The notes beneath the pieces were generated by a model. That model was not told the DNA's origin. It ran no database searches and worked only from the letters and a program-made list of their open reading frames with translations. DNA of 64,000 bases, taken from positions 1,627,055 through 1,691,054 of the forward strand of contig MU006092.1 of the NCBI GenBank assembly GCA_010093705.1, in the 5' to 3' direction. How positions within the stretch are numbered: position 1 is the stretch's first letter; every line of letters starts with the position of its first letter. The DNA comes from Patellaria atrata CBS 101060 (lineage: Eukaryota; Ascomycota; Dothideomycetes; Patellariales; Patellariaceae). The translations under genes were made by a program, and so were the position numbers. Positions 23,609 through 37,009 of this stretch are shown here, piece after piece.

Positions 23609-24610
23609 AAACGCTGATTAGGATTATCCCTCAGCAACCAGTTGGAATAATATTATAGGTATAACAAATAACAAGTATCCATAACACCTCGGTATGAGAG
23701 ACTGCAGCATCGAAAATGTTACCCCCGCATCAAGGCATCAAAACAAGAATTTCCAGAAACTGAAGATCTTCCCTGAAGAAGCAATGAGCTGGCACTGTGA
23801 GGGTAGCATCTGCAACCTGACGGCCATCACGACCATCTCAACTTTCCAAGCAGGGGCTAAGGTACCTAGGTAGTATCTTTTTCTTATTACCTTATTGTTC
23901 AAATCACAGTCGCAAGAGTCGTCCAATCAATCTCAGGTACCTGAACAGCCAGCACACAGTTAATATCACGTTCGCCAGGTATACCATACCCTGATGCCAT
24001 CCATACCTTACCTTTACCCTAGGTCTTGCTGCTCAGCGTATCTTTTGTAGCAATAACTGCTCGGAGTACAAGGTAGCTCTTTGTGCTAATGCCGTCATGT
24101 GTTTTCCATCCTAGGTGAAGATATTCCATGCCTGTCAAGCTGACCTCTCTTATTTGGAGGGCTAGACGGTTGGATCTCTACATGATACGCAACTTTCATT
24201 TTTATTTTTGGCAGTAGCTAGGATTGAGCATGGAATTCTGACGGGAAGGGTAGAGTCTTGAGTTACAAGACTTTATGATTCTTGCTCATGAGTCGCTGTT
24301 GTCGGGTGGCGATCTTTGTACGCTTGAACAATGTCTCGCCGTGATTTTCGTGGATTTGCTCTTTCAGCGGCCCATGTGAAGTGGATCTGGTCGAGAGAAT
24401 AATGTGCTTTCCTAATAAGTCAGGCGCGACCCACGATGCCCCGAGAATATTCTCATTTCGAATAATTCCTTCCCTTACAGATTCAAACTTGACCTAACCC
24501 CTTCGCCTCGAATTGTTGAGACCGTCTGATGGCTTTGAGCTGAATCTGCATTGCGGTTACGATTTATTGAAACTTGACACATTGTTAGCATATTTGAATA
24601 CACCGGCACC

Positions 24611-26082
24611 ATGCTACACGACCTGGGCTCAGCAGCAGTTGCTGTGTTGACGATATTCTCCTCTTGGAGTGAAGCGGCTCCTACCTCTTCTATACGAATG
24701 TAAGTTATCCTGCACCAAAATTCCCATTTACGAGTATAGCTGATCGAAGATACTGGTTTTAGGGTCAAGAAAGCTTCGAGTTTCGACTATAACACAGAAA
24801 AGGTGCAGGGCGTAAATCTCGGAGGTTGGCTTCTGCTTGAACCGTGGATTACACCCTCGATGTTCGAAGGAAACGCGGCCGTTGATGAGTATACGCTCAC
24901 GGAGATCCTTGGAGGCTCGGCGCAGAGCACGATGCAAGATCATTGGGACAGCTGGATCACCGAGGCCGATTTTGGTGAAATTGCTTCGGCCGGGTTGAAT
25001 CACGTTCGAATTCCAATCGGCTACTGGTCTGTCGTACCGATTGATGGTGAACCATTTGTTCAAGGAGCTTATAAGAAACTCGGTGAGGCTCTGGATTGGG
25101 CCACTGGCGCTGGTTTGAAGTAAGTCCATCCTTGACAGCCTCTGTTATAAGTCTGTGGGCTTAAACTTTTTCTCTCGTTCAGTGTAATGATTGATTTGCA
25201 TGGAGGTAAGAAAAGCTCTCTCTGACTCGGGAATAATAGCTAATGACTGTGTAGCGCCCCAATCGCAAAACGGGTTCGACAACAGCGGAAAGAAAGGTTC
25301 TGTAGGTTGGACACAAGGAGATACAGTCACGCATACCCTACGAGTGCTAAAGAAGATTCGTGACGATTATGCCTCCCATCCAGCAGTCGCGTCGATACAG
25401 TTGCTGAACGAGCCCATGGGCCCTCAGCTCGACATGAACGTCGTCCGTCAGTTTTATATGGACGGATGGAGCGATATCCAAGATTCCGGAGCAAATGTGA
25501 TTTTCCACGATGCTTTCCAAGATCTGGAATCTTGGAATAGCTGGGGAGGTGGTATGACCAATCTTGTACTGGACACCCATCACTACGAAGTCTTCGACTT
25601 GAACCAACTCAGGATGTCACCGAGCGAGCATATCTCTTCTGCTTGCGCCTACGGTGGCCGTATGGCGTCAAGCAACAAAGCTACCATCTCAGGAGAATGG
25701 TGCGGTGCACTCACTGACTGTGCCAAATGGCTCAACGGCAAAGACACAGGTGCTCGATACGACGGTACCTTTGATAACGGTCAAGGAACACAATACATCG
25801 GTAGCTGTGATAGGAAGACAACTGGAACTGTTGGTGGTCTGACTGCCGAAGAAAAAGAGAACATCGGCCGCTACATCGAGGCTCAGCTTGATGCATACGA
25901 GTCCGCTCAAGGATGGATCTGGTGGACATGGAAGACAGAAGGAGCTCCGGAGTGGGATATGCGAGCTTTAATGGCCGCTGGAGTCTTTCCACAGCCCCTT
26001 AACAGCAGGAAATGTAAGTCTTTCATGAAGACTTAGTAAATCAGCAACTAACGACATATCAGACCCGAACCAATGCGGTTAA
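24611..26082 (+). CDS. Secreted GH5 exo-beta-1,3-glucanase (Exg1-like)
   Basis: This enzyme removes glucose from the non-reducing ends of beta-1,3-glucan during wall remodelling. Five exons (24611-24699, 24763-25119, 25183-25205, 25255-26013, 26063-26082) give 415 residues. Exon 3 is only 23 nt and exon 5 only 20 nt, encoding the classic final YPNQCG. A signal peptide occupies about residues 1-23. Family landmarks are VNLGGWLLLEPWITPSMF near the N-terminus, LLNEPMG with acid/base Glu209, and ISGEWCGALTDCAKWLNG with nucleophile Glu304, then YIGSC and WIWWTWKTE. All are intact. Introns are 63, 63, 49 and 49 bp. With the GH76 and Kre9-like genes it forms part of a group of cell-wall genes in this interval. 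Confidence 0.95.
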
Positions 26083-27493
26083 GAGTTCTTGAACCAACCA
26101 GACATATTGGACTGAACGCATAGTTGAATCACTACAACCTCTAGTACGAACTTACGACGACACGACGGTTTTCCTTTGAGATGTATTGCACCGTGTCCTT
26201 CAGATGCCCGAGACGTTCGCTGGACTTCACTTTCGGTTCCGCACACAATGAACTCCCTCGCATACCATGGTAAGGAATGATATTGTATTATACACGACTT
26301 TCTTTTATTTTATTTTATTTCAATTTTTTAAAATGTATTTGTAGGAACACACAGTCAGACATGCATATATCGAGGAGGATGTTACTTGTACCATAATACT
26401 CTCGAGACGAAGGAAGAGTGTTGCAACGTTGAGCTGGCGGTACGGTAAATTGCAAGCGGGTAATCATCTCCACAGCCTTCCTTGGAGAGGGAAAGCTGAA
26501 AGAGTTCCAAGAAACAGCTGAACGAAAAAATGGAAGTGAATATGTATTTCTACAAGATGAAATAAAATAAGAGGTTGTTCTCAGTAGCTACTTAAAAGTC
26601 AGCTTTCAAGCCTCGAAGGACTCCACAACCGTGACCTCATCGCATTATTGGTTTCTTTCTTTTTTCACTTGCAGCCGACCGGTGAAAATGCACCGCCGTC
26701 TGACACATGGTGAACTTTATCGAAGCGAAGGAAAACTCTGCAGAGCTTCCAGCGATGGTCAGCGCGAACTTTCGTCGGCTTCGCCCCCTTGATTTTAATA
26801 TTGACTCGATTCTGTGACTCTGTCTCGAAATTAGGTATGGGGCCAATTTCTTGTCAATGCCCCCGTTTTTGTATAGGGATGTGCATCCTTCCTACTGGAT
26901 TTGGAAGTTTGGGAAGTTTCGGAAGTAAGCTTAAGCTTTCCCATTTTATGACATAGCTCTGTACCTAGGTACCTCGTCTCGAGGAAAGCTGAAGTTATTC
27001 GAGCATTCATTGGCTGAAAAAGTGTACCACGCGCCTTACTAAAAAATCGCAAAGGCTGGTTGGTTGCGCTTGCGCAGGAACAAGCCGAGAAATTGCACCT
27101 GGAAGGGTTGCAACTCCCTCAACCCCCTGTTGCTTCCTTCCCTCCCTGAGTTTCCGGCCGGGGCCCCGTGGTGTCGTTCAATTCCACAATTCAGTCTAGC
27201 CGTCTGCGCCCATTCCCAAATAAAGCCCAATTCCCAAGGTCAGCTCTTCTGCCTAACGCTCTTTTCTTCCACTCCGTTCAGATAACATACATACTGTACG
27301 AGAAGTACTTCGCTTCAGCCTTTCTTTCTCACAGTCCTTCCTTATCTGCAAGCTATATTGCTGCCGTCCCTCGTTGAAGAACTGCATATCAGCTTACTAC
27401 CACACTCACTCTTTTACATTCCCGTAATAATTTTAATTACCCATACAAATCGCGTCGCGCCCTTTGTAAACAGCTTCAAAACAATCAATCAAA
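26083..27493. other. Intergenic region and promoter of the Kre9-like gene
   Basis: No coding signal. A CCTAGGTACCT palindrome sits at about 26964-26974. The last 200 bp before the next start codon are pyrimidine-rich, a common fungal promoter feature. Confidence 0.45.
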
Positions 27494-28337
27494 ATGGTCT
27501 CCTCAAACGACTTCTCACTCTTCGCCCTTTTCACCGCCGGCCTTGCCGCACTCGCATCCGCTCAGAGCTGGACTCAACCCGTGGGTCCCGTTCCCGTCGG
27601 TAACCCAACCTCCCATCCTGAGGAAGGCGAGATCGTACCTGTCGGTTCTCCATACACCATCACATGGGATCCCACCACCGAAGGAACCATCACCATTCTA
27701 CTCCTTCGTGGCCCTTCAGAAAATGTTGTCCCTCTCTACCCCATCGCTCAAGCCGTTCCCAACACCGGTACCTACGATTGGACTCCATCTGCTGACTTGG
27801 AGCCGGATACCCTTCGCTATGGCATCCAATTGATTGTTGACGCCAACGGCCAATATCAATGTAAGTATATCTTTCGTCTCGCGAGCCGCGCAATTGTCAT
27901 GGCGTCGTTTCTTTCAATCTGATAGGTCAAATATCTCATTGTTTTTTATAACAGACTCTCCTCAATTCGGTATCTCCAACCCAAGCTATACCTCGGTTGC
28001 CACCAGCATTCCGGCCACAACTGCTTCCGGAACTGCTTATCCCACTGAGACTTTCCCAAGCATCTACCCTACCACGACTGGTGCCTACAACACTACCATC
28101 CTGACGCACCCGTACACCACGACCACCTACGTCGCACCCACAGGTTCCATGCCTGTCAATAGCTCTGTTGTCTACCCGACCGTCTCTATGACCGTGCCTA
28201 CCTCCCTCTTTACCACCGGCACACCTACCGGAGCCGAGTCTACTGGCCTCACTCTCCCAACCGGTGCTGCTGGAAAGGTTGGCATGTCGGTTGCTGGTGC
28301 CGTTGCTGGTGTTGCCGCCGTCGTTTTCGCATTCTAA
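27494..28337 (+). CDS. GPI-anchored Kre9/Knh1-type cell-wall protein
   Basis: Two exons, 27494-27860 and 27955-28337, flank a 94-bp intron and encode 249 residues. A signal peptide ends near Ala-Gln at residues 23-24. Residues about 40-122 form the Ig-like Kre9/Knh N-terminal domain: VPVGSPYTITWDPTTEGTI, ILLLRGP, NTGTYDWTPS and YGIQLIVDANGQYQYSPQF are all typical. The second half is Ser/Thr/Pro-rich (a heavily O-glycosylated stalk) and the last 20 residues are a hydrophobic GPI-attachment signal. Kre9 and Knh1 take part in beta-1,6-glucan assembly in yeast. The mould versions with a stalk and GPI signal are usually described only as wall or matrix proteins, so the glucan role here is inferred. 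Confidence 0.88.
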
Positions 28338-30256
28338 ATTTTTTTTGATCTCCTGATAGCATAAGGGGAAAGTTGAAAATTCAGAAGGACTTTTGTGAAA
28401 CGATGCGCTACGCCTGGTTTACGTTTAGGATACTTGCATGATAAATCATCTGCGTTTGGTCGGGATATCTGATTTAGTTTATTGTGTTCTAGTAGTGGAA
28501 TTTGGGTTTAGTAATTTGGTGGCTCAAGGTCGGAGGAGATATCCGGCTGTGAGAAAACTTTGCATGTGGTAGAAAATGAGAAGTGCATCAAACCAAGTCT
28601 CACCTTGCCTGTGTTACCTGTGTGAAAAGTCTTCACTTTAGAGCTCTTTAAAGTTGGTTCGTAAAACATCGTCTGGTGTGGACTATGTCTTCGGATCAAC
28701 GTTCACTTTTACATGGATCGTGCTCCCAGATGTACTTGAGAGTGCGCACATGTACTGGATTTACTGCGCTCTTGGGGTATCCTGATCTGGATAGTCTTTT
28801 GAAAGTGGTACAGTATGGATGGCGATGCTAACCTAAGCTTCTGGTAGTGTGATACCGGTCCTACAATCACTTGTCTTCAAGGTCGGATGGAAATTATATC
28901 TCGGGTATTTTCAAATACGAATGGGTAGGGTTGTTAGGCTTGTACTGTACAGTACGACTGTGGAGATATCTCATAGTCTACCTAAGGTTTTGTTTGGGTT
29001 ACATGCGGTCGGATGTCGGACTGCTTCTAGTTGTATTGTACATACCGAACTGTACGAGCGGCGGGGTGTACGGGATGTCTACCCAGAATAGTAGAGAGTG
29101 GAGAAGGTAGGTAAGGTACTTTATGCCTCAGTGCAGCAAAGTTGTCACGAACTCACCTTCCAGTACAGCAAGGTATCAGTATTTCATAGGTAGTGGCGGG
29201 TCTGCTTCGTCAACAAGTGTGGCGCTGAGAAGCAAAAGCTTAGGTTCTGGGGAACAGAAATTCGGTCATCACTCATAAAAAATACAAAACGGCATTCGTC
29301 GAAAGGGGCTCGGCTTATATTACTGGAGCTCCTGATAAATGTTGAATTGCGATCGGCCTTGAGTCTTAAGGTACTGTACTTACTGTACTGTACCTTTAGA
29401 TGATGACGGGAGAACAACTCGTGGTAGGGGATACGGTAATAATCATAAGATTACTTATGGAAAAGGGAGCTCTGCAGCGCAACTGTGTTAGCATAATTCC
29501 CTTATGTAGGTTTTGATGTTTCCTTTTTGCGGCCTTTATGGCTTCGAGACGATAAGAAAAAGAAAAAGTAACAAAGAAACTTCCCCAGATTCCTCATCAA
29601 CGGCGTAAATTCGGGTTCCTGGAATGGAAGCGGTGAGGTTACTTTACTGTACTGTACAGTATTAGAATAGCTCAACGCCAATCAGTACAGGTAGAAAAAA
29701 AATTATGATAATAATAATAGGAGGCAAATCGCAATCTAAATCCTGTTCCAACTTCCCAGTGCCATGGTCGTATGAAAACCGGCGTTCGTTTATCTAACCC
29801 TCGTTTTACAAAATGATCATGTTTATCTCCTCTTCCTCACTTGCATTCTGAAACCTCTTCAAAAGGTACAGATTTCAATCCTGGACGTCGGGGTGCGCTC
29901 ACCTCAGGATATCCTCAATTGAGCGTACGACAGTATATCTGCGTACCTACTTACCTTAGATAGGTACTTCTATTGTGACAGTAGTACCTCACCGCGGCAT
30001 ATATTAGGAATTACCTCCACCCTGCATCTTACCATCTTACCATCTTACCTGCAGGCCGCGCCTCAGTTGCACGGAAAGGTACAAAAGTACAACCCCTCGA
30101 TATATGGCTCGCGCTTTTATCTTGTGTAATGTTGGAACAGATTCAGAGCCAGATGATACCTAACCATTCTGCAGTTACCATATCCTCCCCTCCCCTCTCA
30201 CCAAACCTCTCCGAATAGTACCTTTCTCTTCTCTCCTGGTCTACCAAACCTTGAAA
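28338..30256. other. Long upstream region of the HMG-CoA reductase gene
   Basis: Nearly 2 kb without a recognisable gene. Repeated TACTGTAC phrases occur near 29371-29392 and a 12-bp palindrome (TACTGTACAGTA) at about 29650-29661. A CATCTTAC triplicate lies at 30025-30048. I could not identify a trustworthy sterol-regulatory site. Confidence 0.45.
30025..30048. repeat. CATCTTAC tandem triplet in the HMGR upstream region
   Basis: Three exact copies of the octamer lie about 210 bp before the HMGR start codon. Confidence 0.9.
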
Positions 30257-33200
30257 ATGATCGGGGCTTCCTTTATACCTACCAGATGGCGTGGGAGCGA
30301 CCCAACCCCTCACAAGCATATTCCAGGATGGTACAATCATTATCTGGCACCAGTCCTACAATCCTTCACTCGACGAGCATGCACGCATCCTATACATACC
30401 GTCGTGTTCGTAGCTTTGCTCGCAAGCACCACATACATTGGTATCCTAGAGGGAAGCCTATTCGAGCGAAACCCTGCTTTATCAAAAAGTATTGGACGTG
30501 TAGATTTTGATACTTTGGCTGCTGGTAGCAAGATTCTACACGTTGGGCCAGAGACTAATTGGAGATGGCAGGTGGAAGAGAGCGCCACAAATTATGGCGA
30601 TGCTGAGGTATTACCGTGAGAATAGGTCAATTGAGATTGTTGGCTGATGTTCTAAAACCGTAGCATTTCGCACTCCTCACATTGGTCTTTCCCGACTCCG
30701 CAGCGAATGGCTCCCCTAGAGCAGCTCCTCTGGCGGAATCCATCCCAGTTCTGGAAAATGAAACAGCCTGGATCCTACCCAGCTCCACGAACCCAATCTC
30801 TCAAATGTCCCACGATTCGTCACTCGCTTTCTCCATGCCGTATGAACAGGCTTCTCGGTTTGTCAAGCTTGCCCAGGAGATACCTATTCCAGATGAAACT
30901 TCAAGAGCCGAGAAAGTGCATGATGATGGCTCGAGAGAGGAGAAAAAGTGGATTATGAAGGCAGTTAGCAATGACGCGTTAACATCGGGTGGGGTAAGGA
31001 AATGGGCAAAGAACGCATGGACCGACTTTATTGATCTTCTCAAGGTAAGATGGGCAGAGAAGAGGGTACGGAGAGTTGCGCTAATGTTAATCATAGAACG
31101 CGGAGACGTTAGACATAGTCATCATGTCTTTAGGGTATCTATCCATGCACCTGACATTCGTCTCTCTCTTCCTATCTATGCGCCGTCTGGGGTCCAATTT
31201 CTGGCTTGCGTGCACCGTACTTTTATCCTCGGTTTTCGCTTTCCTCTTCGGCCTTACGGTGACTACTAAATTGGGTGTTCCGGTAAACATGGTATTGCTG
31301 TCTGAAGGTCTTCCGTTCCTCGTTGTGACCATTGGATTCGAAAAACCCATCGTCCTCACCAAAGCGGTTCTCTCGGCATCCTTAGATCTGCGACGCAAAG
31401 GGCCGGAAAATAGCAATTCTGGGAAAAATCAAGCTCCCCTCACCGTTCAACATGCGGTCACTGCAGCGGTCAAGGAACGAGGATTCGAGATTGTACGGGA
31501 CTATTGCGTTGAAATTCTTGTACTAGTCGTTGGTGCCGCATCTGGAGTGCAGGGTGGTCTCAGGCAGTTCTGTTTCCTCGCAGCTTGGATCTTGTTCTTT
31601 GACTGCTTGTTGCTATTTACGTTCTACACCTCCATTCTAGTCATCAAACTTGAGATTAACCGGATCAAGCGCCACGTAACGTTGCGCAAGGCTCTAGAAG
31701 ACGACGGTGTCAGTCGCCGCGTTGCGGAAAATGTCGCATCTAGTAATGACTTCCCGAGACTGAAACCGGATGGCTCAGAAGACGGCTCCTTTACGCAACC
31801 TGCAGAGTACTCTATTTTTGGCCGCAAGATCAAGGAGAGCAGCATCCCAAAGTTCAAGGTTTTGATGGTTACAGGATTTATTCTGATCAACCTGCTCAAT
31901 CTAGCCACATTACCTTTCAGGGGTTCGAAGAATAATGCTCCTCCCTCGATTCCAGGATTGTCGAGCGTAGTCACTCAGCCGCCGATGGATCCCTTCAAGG
32001 TTGCTGGGAATGGCCTAGAGACTATATTCGCAAAGTCGAAACAGAACGATGCGTCTACGTATGTCACGGTACTGTGTCCCATAAAATATGAGATGCAATA
32101 TCCCTCAATACATTATTCCGGGGATGAGAAGCCTTCGAACTCCCTGTTCGACGTTGAGTACACCGATCAGCTTCTCAATGGGATGGGCGGCCGTGTTGTA
32201 GATGGTGTTCTTAAGAGTCTCGAGGACCCTGTGCTAAGCAAGTGGATCATCGTTGCGTTTGCCATAAGCTTGGTATTCAATGGTTATCTCTTCAATGCTG
32301 CACGGTGGTCAATCAAGGACCCCGCACACCCTCACCACATGAAGCCGCCAAAGGCTGATGAGGTCATGGATGGAGAACCAGTGGCTCCAAACACGGATCG
32401 GTTGAGAAATGGTAATATGCCCCAAGCTCAGCCGGTCGAGGAATCGGATGAGGAGTCCGAAGAAGAAGAACTCGAGATCAAGAAAGCACCGGAAGAATCC
32501 AAAAGGACAATGGCGGAATGCGAAGCGATATTGAAAGAGAAGCAAGCTCCAACTTTGACGGACGAGGAATTGATCGAACTATCTCTTAAAGGCAAGATCC
32601 CCGGTTATGCTTTGGAAAACACCTTGAAAGACAAGACAAGAGCAGTAAAGATCAGAAGAGCTGTAGTGTCCAGAACACATGCAACTCGACAAACTTCCAA
32701 CCTTTTGGAAAGATCTAAACTGCCCTACAAGTACTACGATTACGACCGCGTTCACGGAGCTTGCTGTGAAAATGTCATCGGTTATCTCCCTCTTCCCCTT
32801 GGTGTAGCTGGTCCGCTGATGATTGACGGACAAAACTACTTCTTGCCAATGGCTACTACTGAAGGTGTCCTAGTGGCAAGCACAAGCCGAGGTTGCAAGG
32901 CCATAAATGCAGGTGGTGGTGCTGTCACTATTCTCACCGGTGATGGTATGACCCGTGGCCCCTGTGTCACTTTCGAGACTTTATCCAGAGCTGGTGCAGC
33001 TAAGATTTGGCTGGACTCCGAGGACGGCCAAAGGGCTATGAGAAACGCTTTCAATTCGACGAGTGGTTACGCACGTCTACAAACGCTCAAGACAACTCTC
33101 GCGGGAACCAACCTCTATATCCGCTTCAAGACTACAACTGGAGATGCCATGGGAATGAACATGATCTCCAAAGGTGTTGAAAAGGCACTTGACGTCATGG

Positions 33201-33968
33201 CCAACGAGAGTGGTTTCGAAGATATGACGATTGTTTCTATATCCGGAAACTACTGTACCGATAAGAAGGCCGCAGCGATCAACTGGATTGACGGTCGTGG
33301 CAAGAGTGTCGTCGCGGAAGCCATCATTCCAGGAGACATCGTGAAGAGCGTGCTCAAGTCCGATGTCGACTCCATGGTCGAGCTTAACATCAGCAAGAAT
33401 CTAATCGGCAGTGCCATGGCGGGGGCGATGGGTGGCTTCAACGCCCACGCCGCAAATATCGTGACAGCCATATTCCTCGCCACCGGCCAGGATCCCGCAC
33501 AGAACGTCGAGAGCTCAAACTGCATCACCATCATGAAGAAGTGAGTTTCTCCCCCTCAAGCCCCATCACAGCCGAATACGTTCATTTTAACTTCTTCATA
33601 ACAGTCTCAACGGCAACCTCCAGATTTCCATTTCCATGCCCTCCATCGAAGTCGGCACCATCGGCGGTGGCACCGTCCTCGAACCCCAATCCGCCATGCT
33701 CGACCTCCTAGGCGTCAAGGGCCCGCATCCCACCAACCCCGGCGACAACGCCAGACAGCTTGCCCGCATCGTCGCGGCCGGAGTGCTAGCGGGTGAGTTG
33801 AGCCTTTGCGGGGCTCTGGCTGCGGGCCATCTGGTCAGAGCCCACATGGCGCATAATCGCTCCGCGGCTCCGAGTAGGTCTGCCACACCGGGACCAGGTA
33901 GCGGTGGCGTCACGCCGACGAGTTTGGCCATGACGGGGATCAAGGATAAGACGGTGGGGAGGAGATGA
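30257..33968 (+). CDS. HMG1: 3-hydroxy-3-methylglutaryl-CoA reductase
   Basis: This is the rate-limiting enzyme of ergosterol and isoprenoid synthesis, anchored in the ER and reducing HMG-CoA to mevalonate with NADPH. Four exons (30257-30607, 30664-31044, 31097-33540, 33605-33968) total 1179 residues. A first membrane span is near residues 45-65. The sterol-sensing-domain helices begin at [17 protein letters not shown] (about residue 248) and run to about 410. An acidic, charged linker (about 680-740) precedes the catalytic domain: [17 protein letters not shown] (about 802), TTEG with Glu833, DKKAAAINW with Lys967, [10 protein letters not shown] with Asp1043, and AHMAHNRS with His1142. All four catalytic residues are present. 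GDAMGMNM and GTIGGGT (NADPH and CoA contacts) are intact. The introns are 56, 52 and 64 bp. Confidence 0.97.
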
Positions 33969-35522
33969 TGGGGCCTGGGGTAGACTGGAAGTGCGGCATT
34001 TATGTGGCGTTTTTTCTACTGTTATTTTTATTCGGGTTGGCGCGGTTGTGAGCGTTTTTCGCGCAGGGTGAGTAAGTTTGAGGTTCAGAGGTTAGTATTG
34101 TCTACCTGGCAACAGTGCCGAGTGGTTCTGAGTATTGGTGATTGTATATAAAAGGTGTGGAGAGCGAGGAAAGATCGAAATAGAAAGGGGGTTACGGAAG
34201 TGGAAGTGAGATATACCTTAACCTTAAACTTTTTCAGATAGATGAGCGGAATAAAACTTCACCCTAAGTGTCGAACTTGGTACTCCGGAAATGGACTCCA
34301 AAGCATGGGGCTTAAAATCTGGCTTGGTAACTGGTAAAGGATAGTGATGGTTCGCTCAGAGGGATCAGGGATCCAGGGGGTAAGAATGTGCAGAGAGCAT
34401 GGCATTTTCCAATACACGGCTCATATAATGAAATGTTCCTCCCCATGATTGTTTGGAAATTGGACACCTTCGGTAGACGGGTTAGAAGTTTGTTGCACCC
34501 AGTTGTGTACGGAGTTATTGGAGCTCGTTTATCAAAAGTTCGGTGGTTACCGGAGCGGAATGAGCGCTTCATATAAGGGTATACACGGAATCCGGCGGTG
34601 CCTGAAATACGGACAGATGGCAGTGAATAGGGAGAGTTGGGGAGTAAGATGACGAGGGATTTGGGTGACGGTTCTTGTTTTGGAAGTTGTAGTGAGAAGC
34701 AATGGCGTTATTTTGAAGGGAAGGGTTGATAGAATACGCTGGGGGGGTCGGAGTCATGGTAAAACGAGTTATTCATTATCAAGGATGATACGTGATTGTG
34801 AAGGTAGTCTTATATTTTTATTTGGTAGACTAGAGATGAAATGAAATGTGAAGCGAAGAAAGGTGGTGATAGAGTCTGAATTGGGTGGAATAGAACAACA
34901 GAAAAAGACCTAAAGAAAGACGCCGAATCACACGGTAACGGTCTATTAAGGTCCCCAAATTACACAGTTTAGTGCATATTCTCCCAGATTCATCAGCGAT
35001 GACCTTTACAATGATACATCTACCATCGAAATATACTTGGACGGTTGTAGACTGGGAGTGGCCTTAGAATAGCATAGAGTAAGGTAGAATTAAATGATAC
35101 CGAGATGGACTGACATACCTTAGGGGTCCTTATTATTATCATTGGGAAAAGTAATAACCTAGGGTAACAATAAGGCCGATAAATCAGGCGCCAAAATTAC
35201 TTCTCAGTTGCCTGAAGGTGAGTCTCTGCCTAATAAGGTTTTGTATGCAAAGATATACCTTAGTCTAATAACATGACCCTTACCGTATAGCTTGGTGTTT
35301 GCTGCGCCGCTGTGGCTTACGCTCCCTGTTAAATACAGTCATCGTCATCTGGGTCTACTGCAATACAAGTACCTTCAATGTAGCAATGTCTTCCTTGAGC
35401 TTGTGGAAGAGCTCCTCCAATTCGACAGGCCAGAAAACCGGAATTGGAATTCTTGAAACTTCGTGATCGTCTTATGGGCCACATTAGAACCCACCTCGGC
35501 CAGAATCACTTACCTGAAGAAC
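33969..35522. other. Intergenic region
   Basis: This is the HMGR 3' flank and the upstream region of the DUF7514 gene. AT-rich, no coding signal or repeat recognised. Confidence 0.45.
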
Positions 35523-37009
35523 ATGACAGCACAGCCAGAAGACCAGCAAACTTTGGAAGCACAACAATATTGGGGATACTTGTTCAAGGAGAATAAGTGT
35601 GGAGCAGACAAATTGAACAGCTTGCTCTCTGGAATTTGGGGATTTATCGTACGCATTTCCCCATTCCGAAGGTCATGCGGTTTTCGCTAACCACACCGCA
35701 GGGGACAAACTTTGAACCAGGAGACAGTAAAGACATAACGCCCTCTCAAATCGCCGCGTACTACCGCGCGGTCGGCGGTGATTACGATTGCCTTTTCTCC
35801 GAAGCCAACTCCACCTCCATCGCCTTCATATACAAGTCTCTCGGTTGTCTACACTCGCTGCAGCCTAGCTCTGATGAGGAGACATACAGCTCTCCATATA
35901 TTCCAGCACTCAAGAGGAAAGGTTTTATAACTTGGCAAACAATCCAGTTGCTTCTGTGCCCAGAGGAACATGTTCCCTTCATTCAGGAAGCAGTCAGGAT
36001 ATTCGACATCAAGGACCTACAAACGGGCGAAGCTTTCCCCAGGATCTTACCGAAAGAGGCCTTCCCAGACCGTCCCGATGCGGATATGGTGAGATGGTAC
36101 GAGTCTGTTTCAGAACGTCTTCGTCAAGATGCATTAGCTGGAGAACTAGAAGCATCGCACATCGACGATGCAAATAGAAGTTCCAGCGACATTTCCAGGG
36201 AGGATGAGAGACACCAAGCAGCGGCCTACTTCCGAAATCCGGCATATCGCAACCATGAAGGCAGAGCTGGAATCGTACGGGGTTACTCTAGAAATCCATC
36301 CCAATCGCCGCGTGCGATTATCGCAGAACGTGGGAGAGCAGTGGCGAATACGGTAAGACACTTTTGGAGCCCACAGGATAGACGAAGGAGTGCTCCAGAT
36401 CGATATCCGGACCAAGACGATGACGATGACCGCACACCAACAGCTCTACCTTCCCGACATGTAGCACCAGTACGTTCGAGGGCAAGGAGGGAGAGTACTG
36501 AGAGTCTCTCCTCTACCGACCCCGAATCTGAAAGGGACCAAAGAGCGAGACGGCCCGGTCCGTTACACCACAGAAGAAGTCATGAGCCTCCAACTAGTCC
36601 CCGAGAATATTTTCCGCATCACAACGGCGATAACACCCGTTATTCTCCCGCACTCTCAGAACCGAGAAGACCGCCTGATCCACAAACCGGCTTCATTCCG
36701 GCAGATTCTCCGTTATTCGCGACCCGTGTTGCCCAAATGGGTCAACCAGCATACTACTACGAAAGGAATGAAAGAAGACCATCCCTACAGCGAAATGGCT
36801 CGTATGGACGTCCGAGTGTTCGATATTCGGTCAGCGAAGCTGTTCCAGTGCAGGTACCACACTATGCAACAGTCCCACCGATACGCTCGAATGATGATAG
36901 ATACGAGTCAAGGTCGAGAGACCGATCTCGTAGCGGTTCGCACAGATACGTGACACCTATGAATGGTGTGGGAGGAAGAAGATATCCTGCGGATACGGGC
37001 TGGCGCTGA
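35523..37009 (+). CDS. DUF7514-type protein with Arg/Ser-rich disordered tail
   Basis: Two exons, 35523-35648 and 35702-37009, flank a 53-bp intron with a GCTAACC branch site and encode 477 residues. The start MTAQPEDQQ is chosen because the conserved block begins soon after it. Residues about 15-190 match the fungal DUF7514 pattern: YWGYLFKENKCGADKLNSLL, ITPSQIAAYYRAVGGDYDCLF, SIAFIYKSLGCLHSLQP, GFITWQTIQLLLCPEEHVPF and FPRILPKEAFP. From about residue 210 on the chain is low-complexity, rich in Arg, Ser and Pro with RSRDRSRSGS-like phrases, and is predicted to be disordered. No signal peptide or membrane span is present. Function is unknown for the family. The assignment rests on remembered family phrases and could be tested by a profile search. 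Confidence 0.78.

Larger units (their letters stand above)
22876..24610. other. Intergenic region with microsatellite and poly-T
   Basis: This 1.7 kb carries a heptamer array (23315-23358), a T-rich run (23582-23608) and an AGGTACCTAGGTA-type palindromic phrase near 23870 that recurs near 26965. No gene is recognised. Confidence 0.5.
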
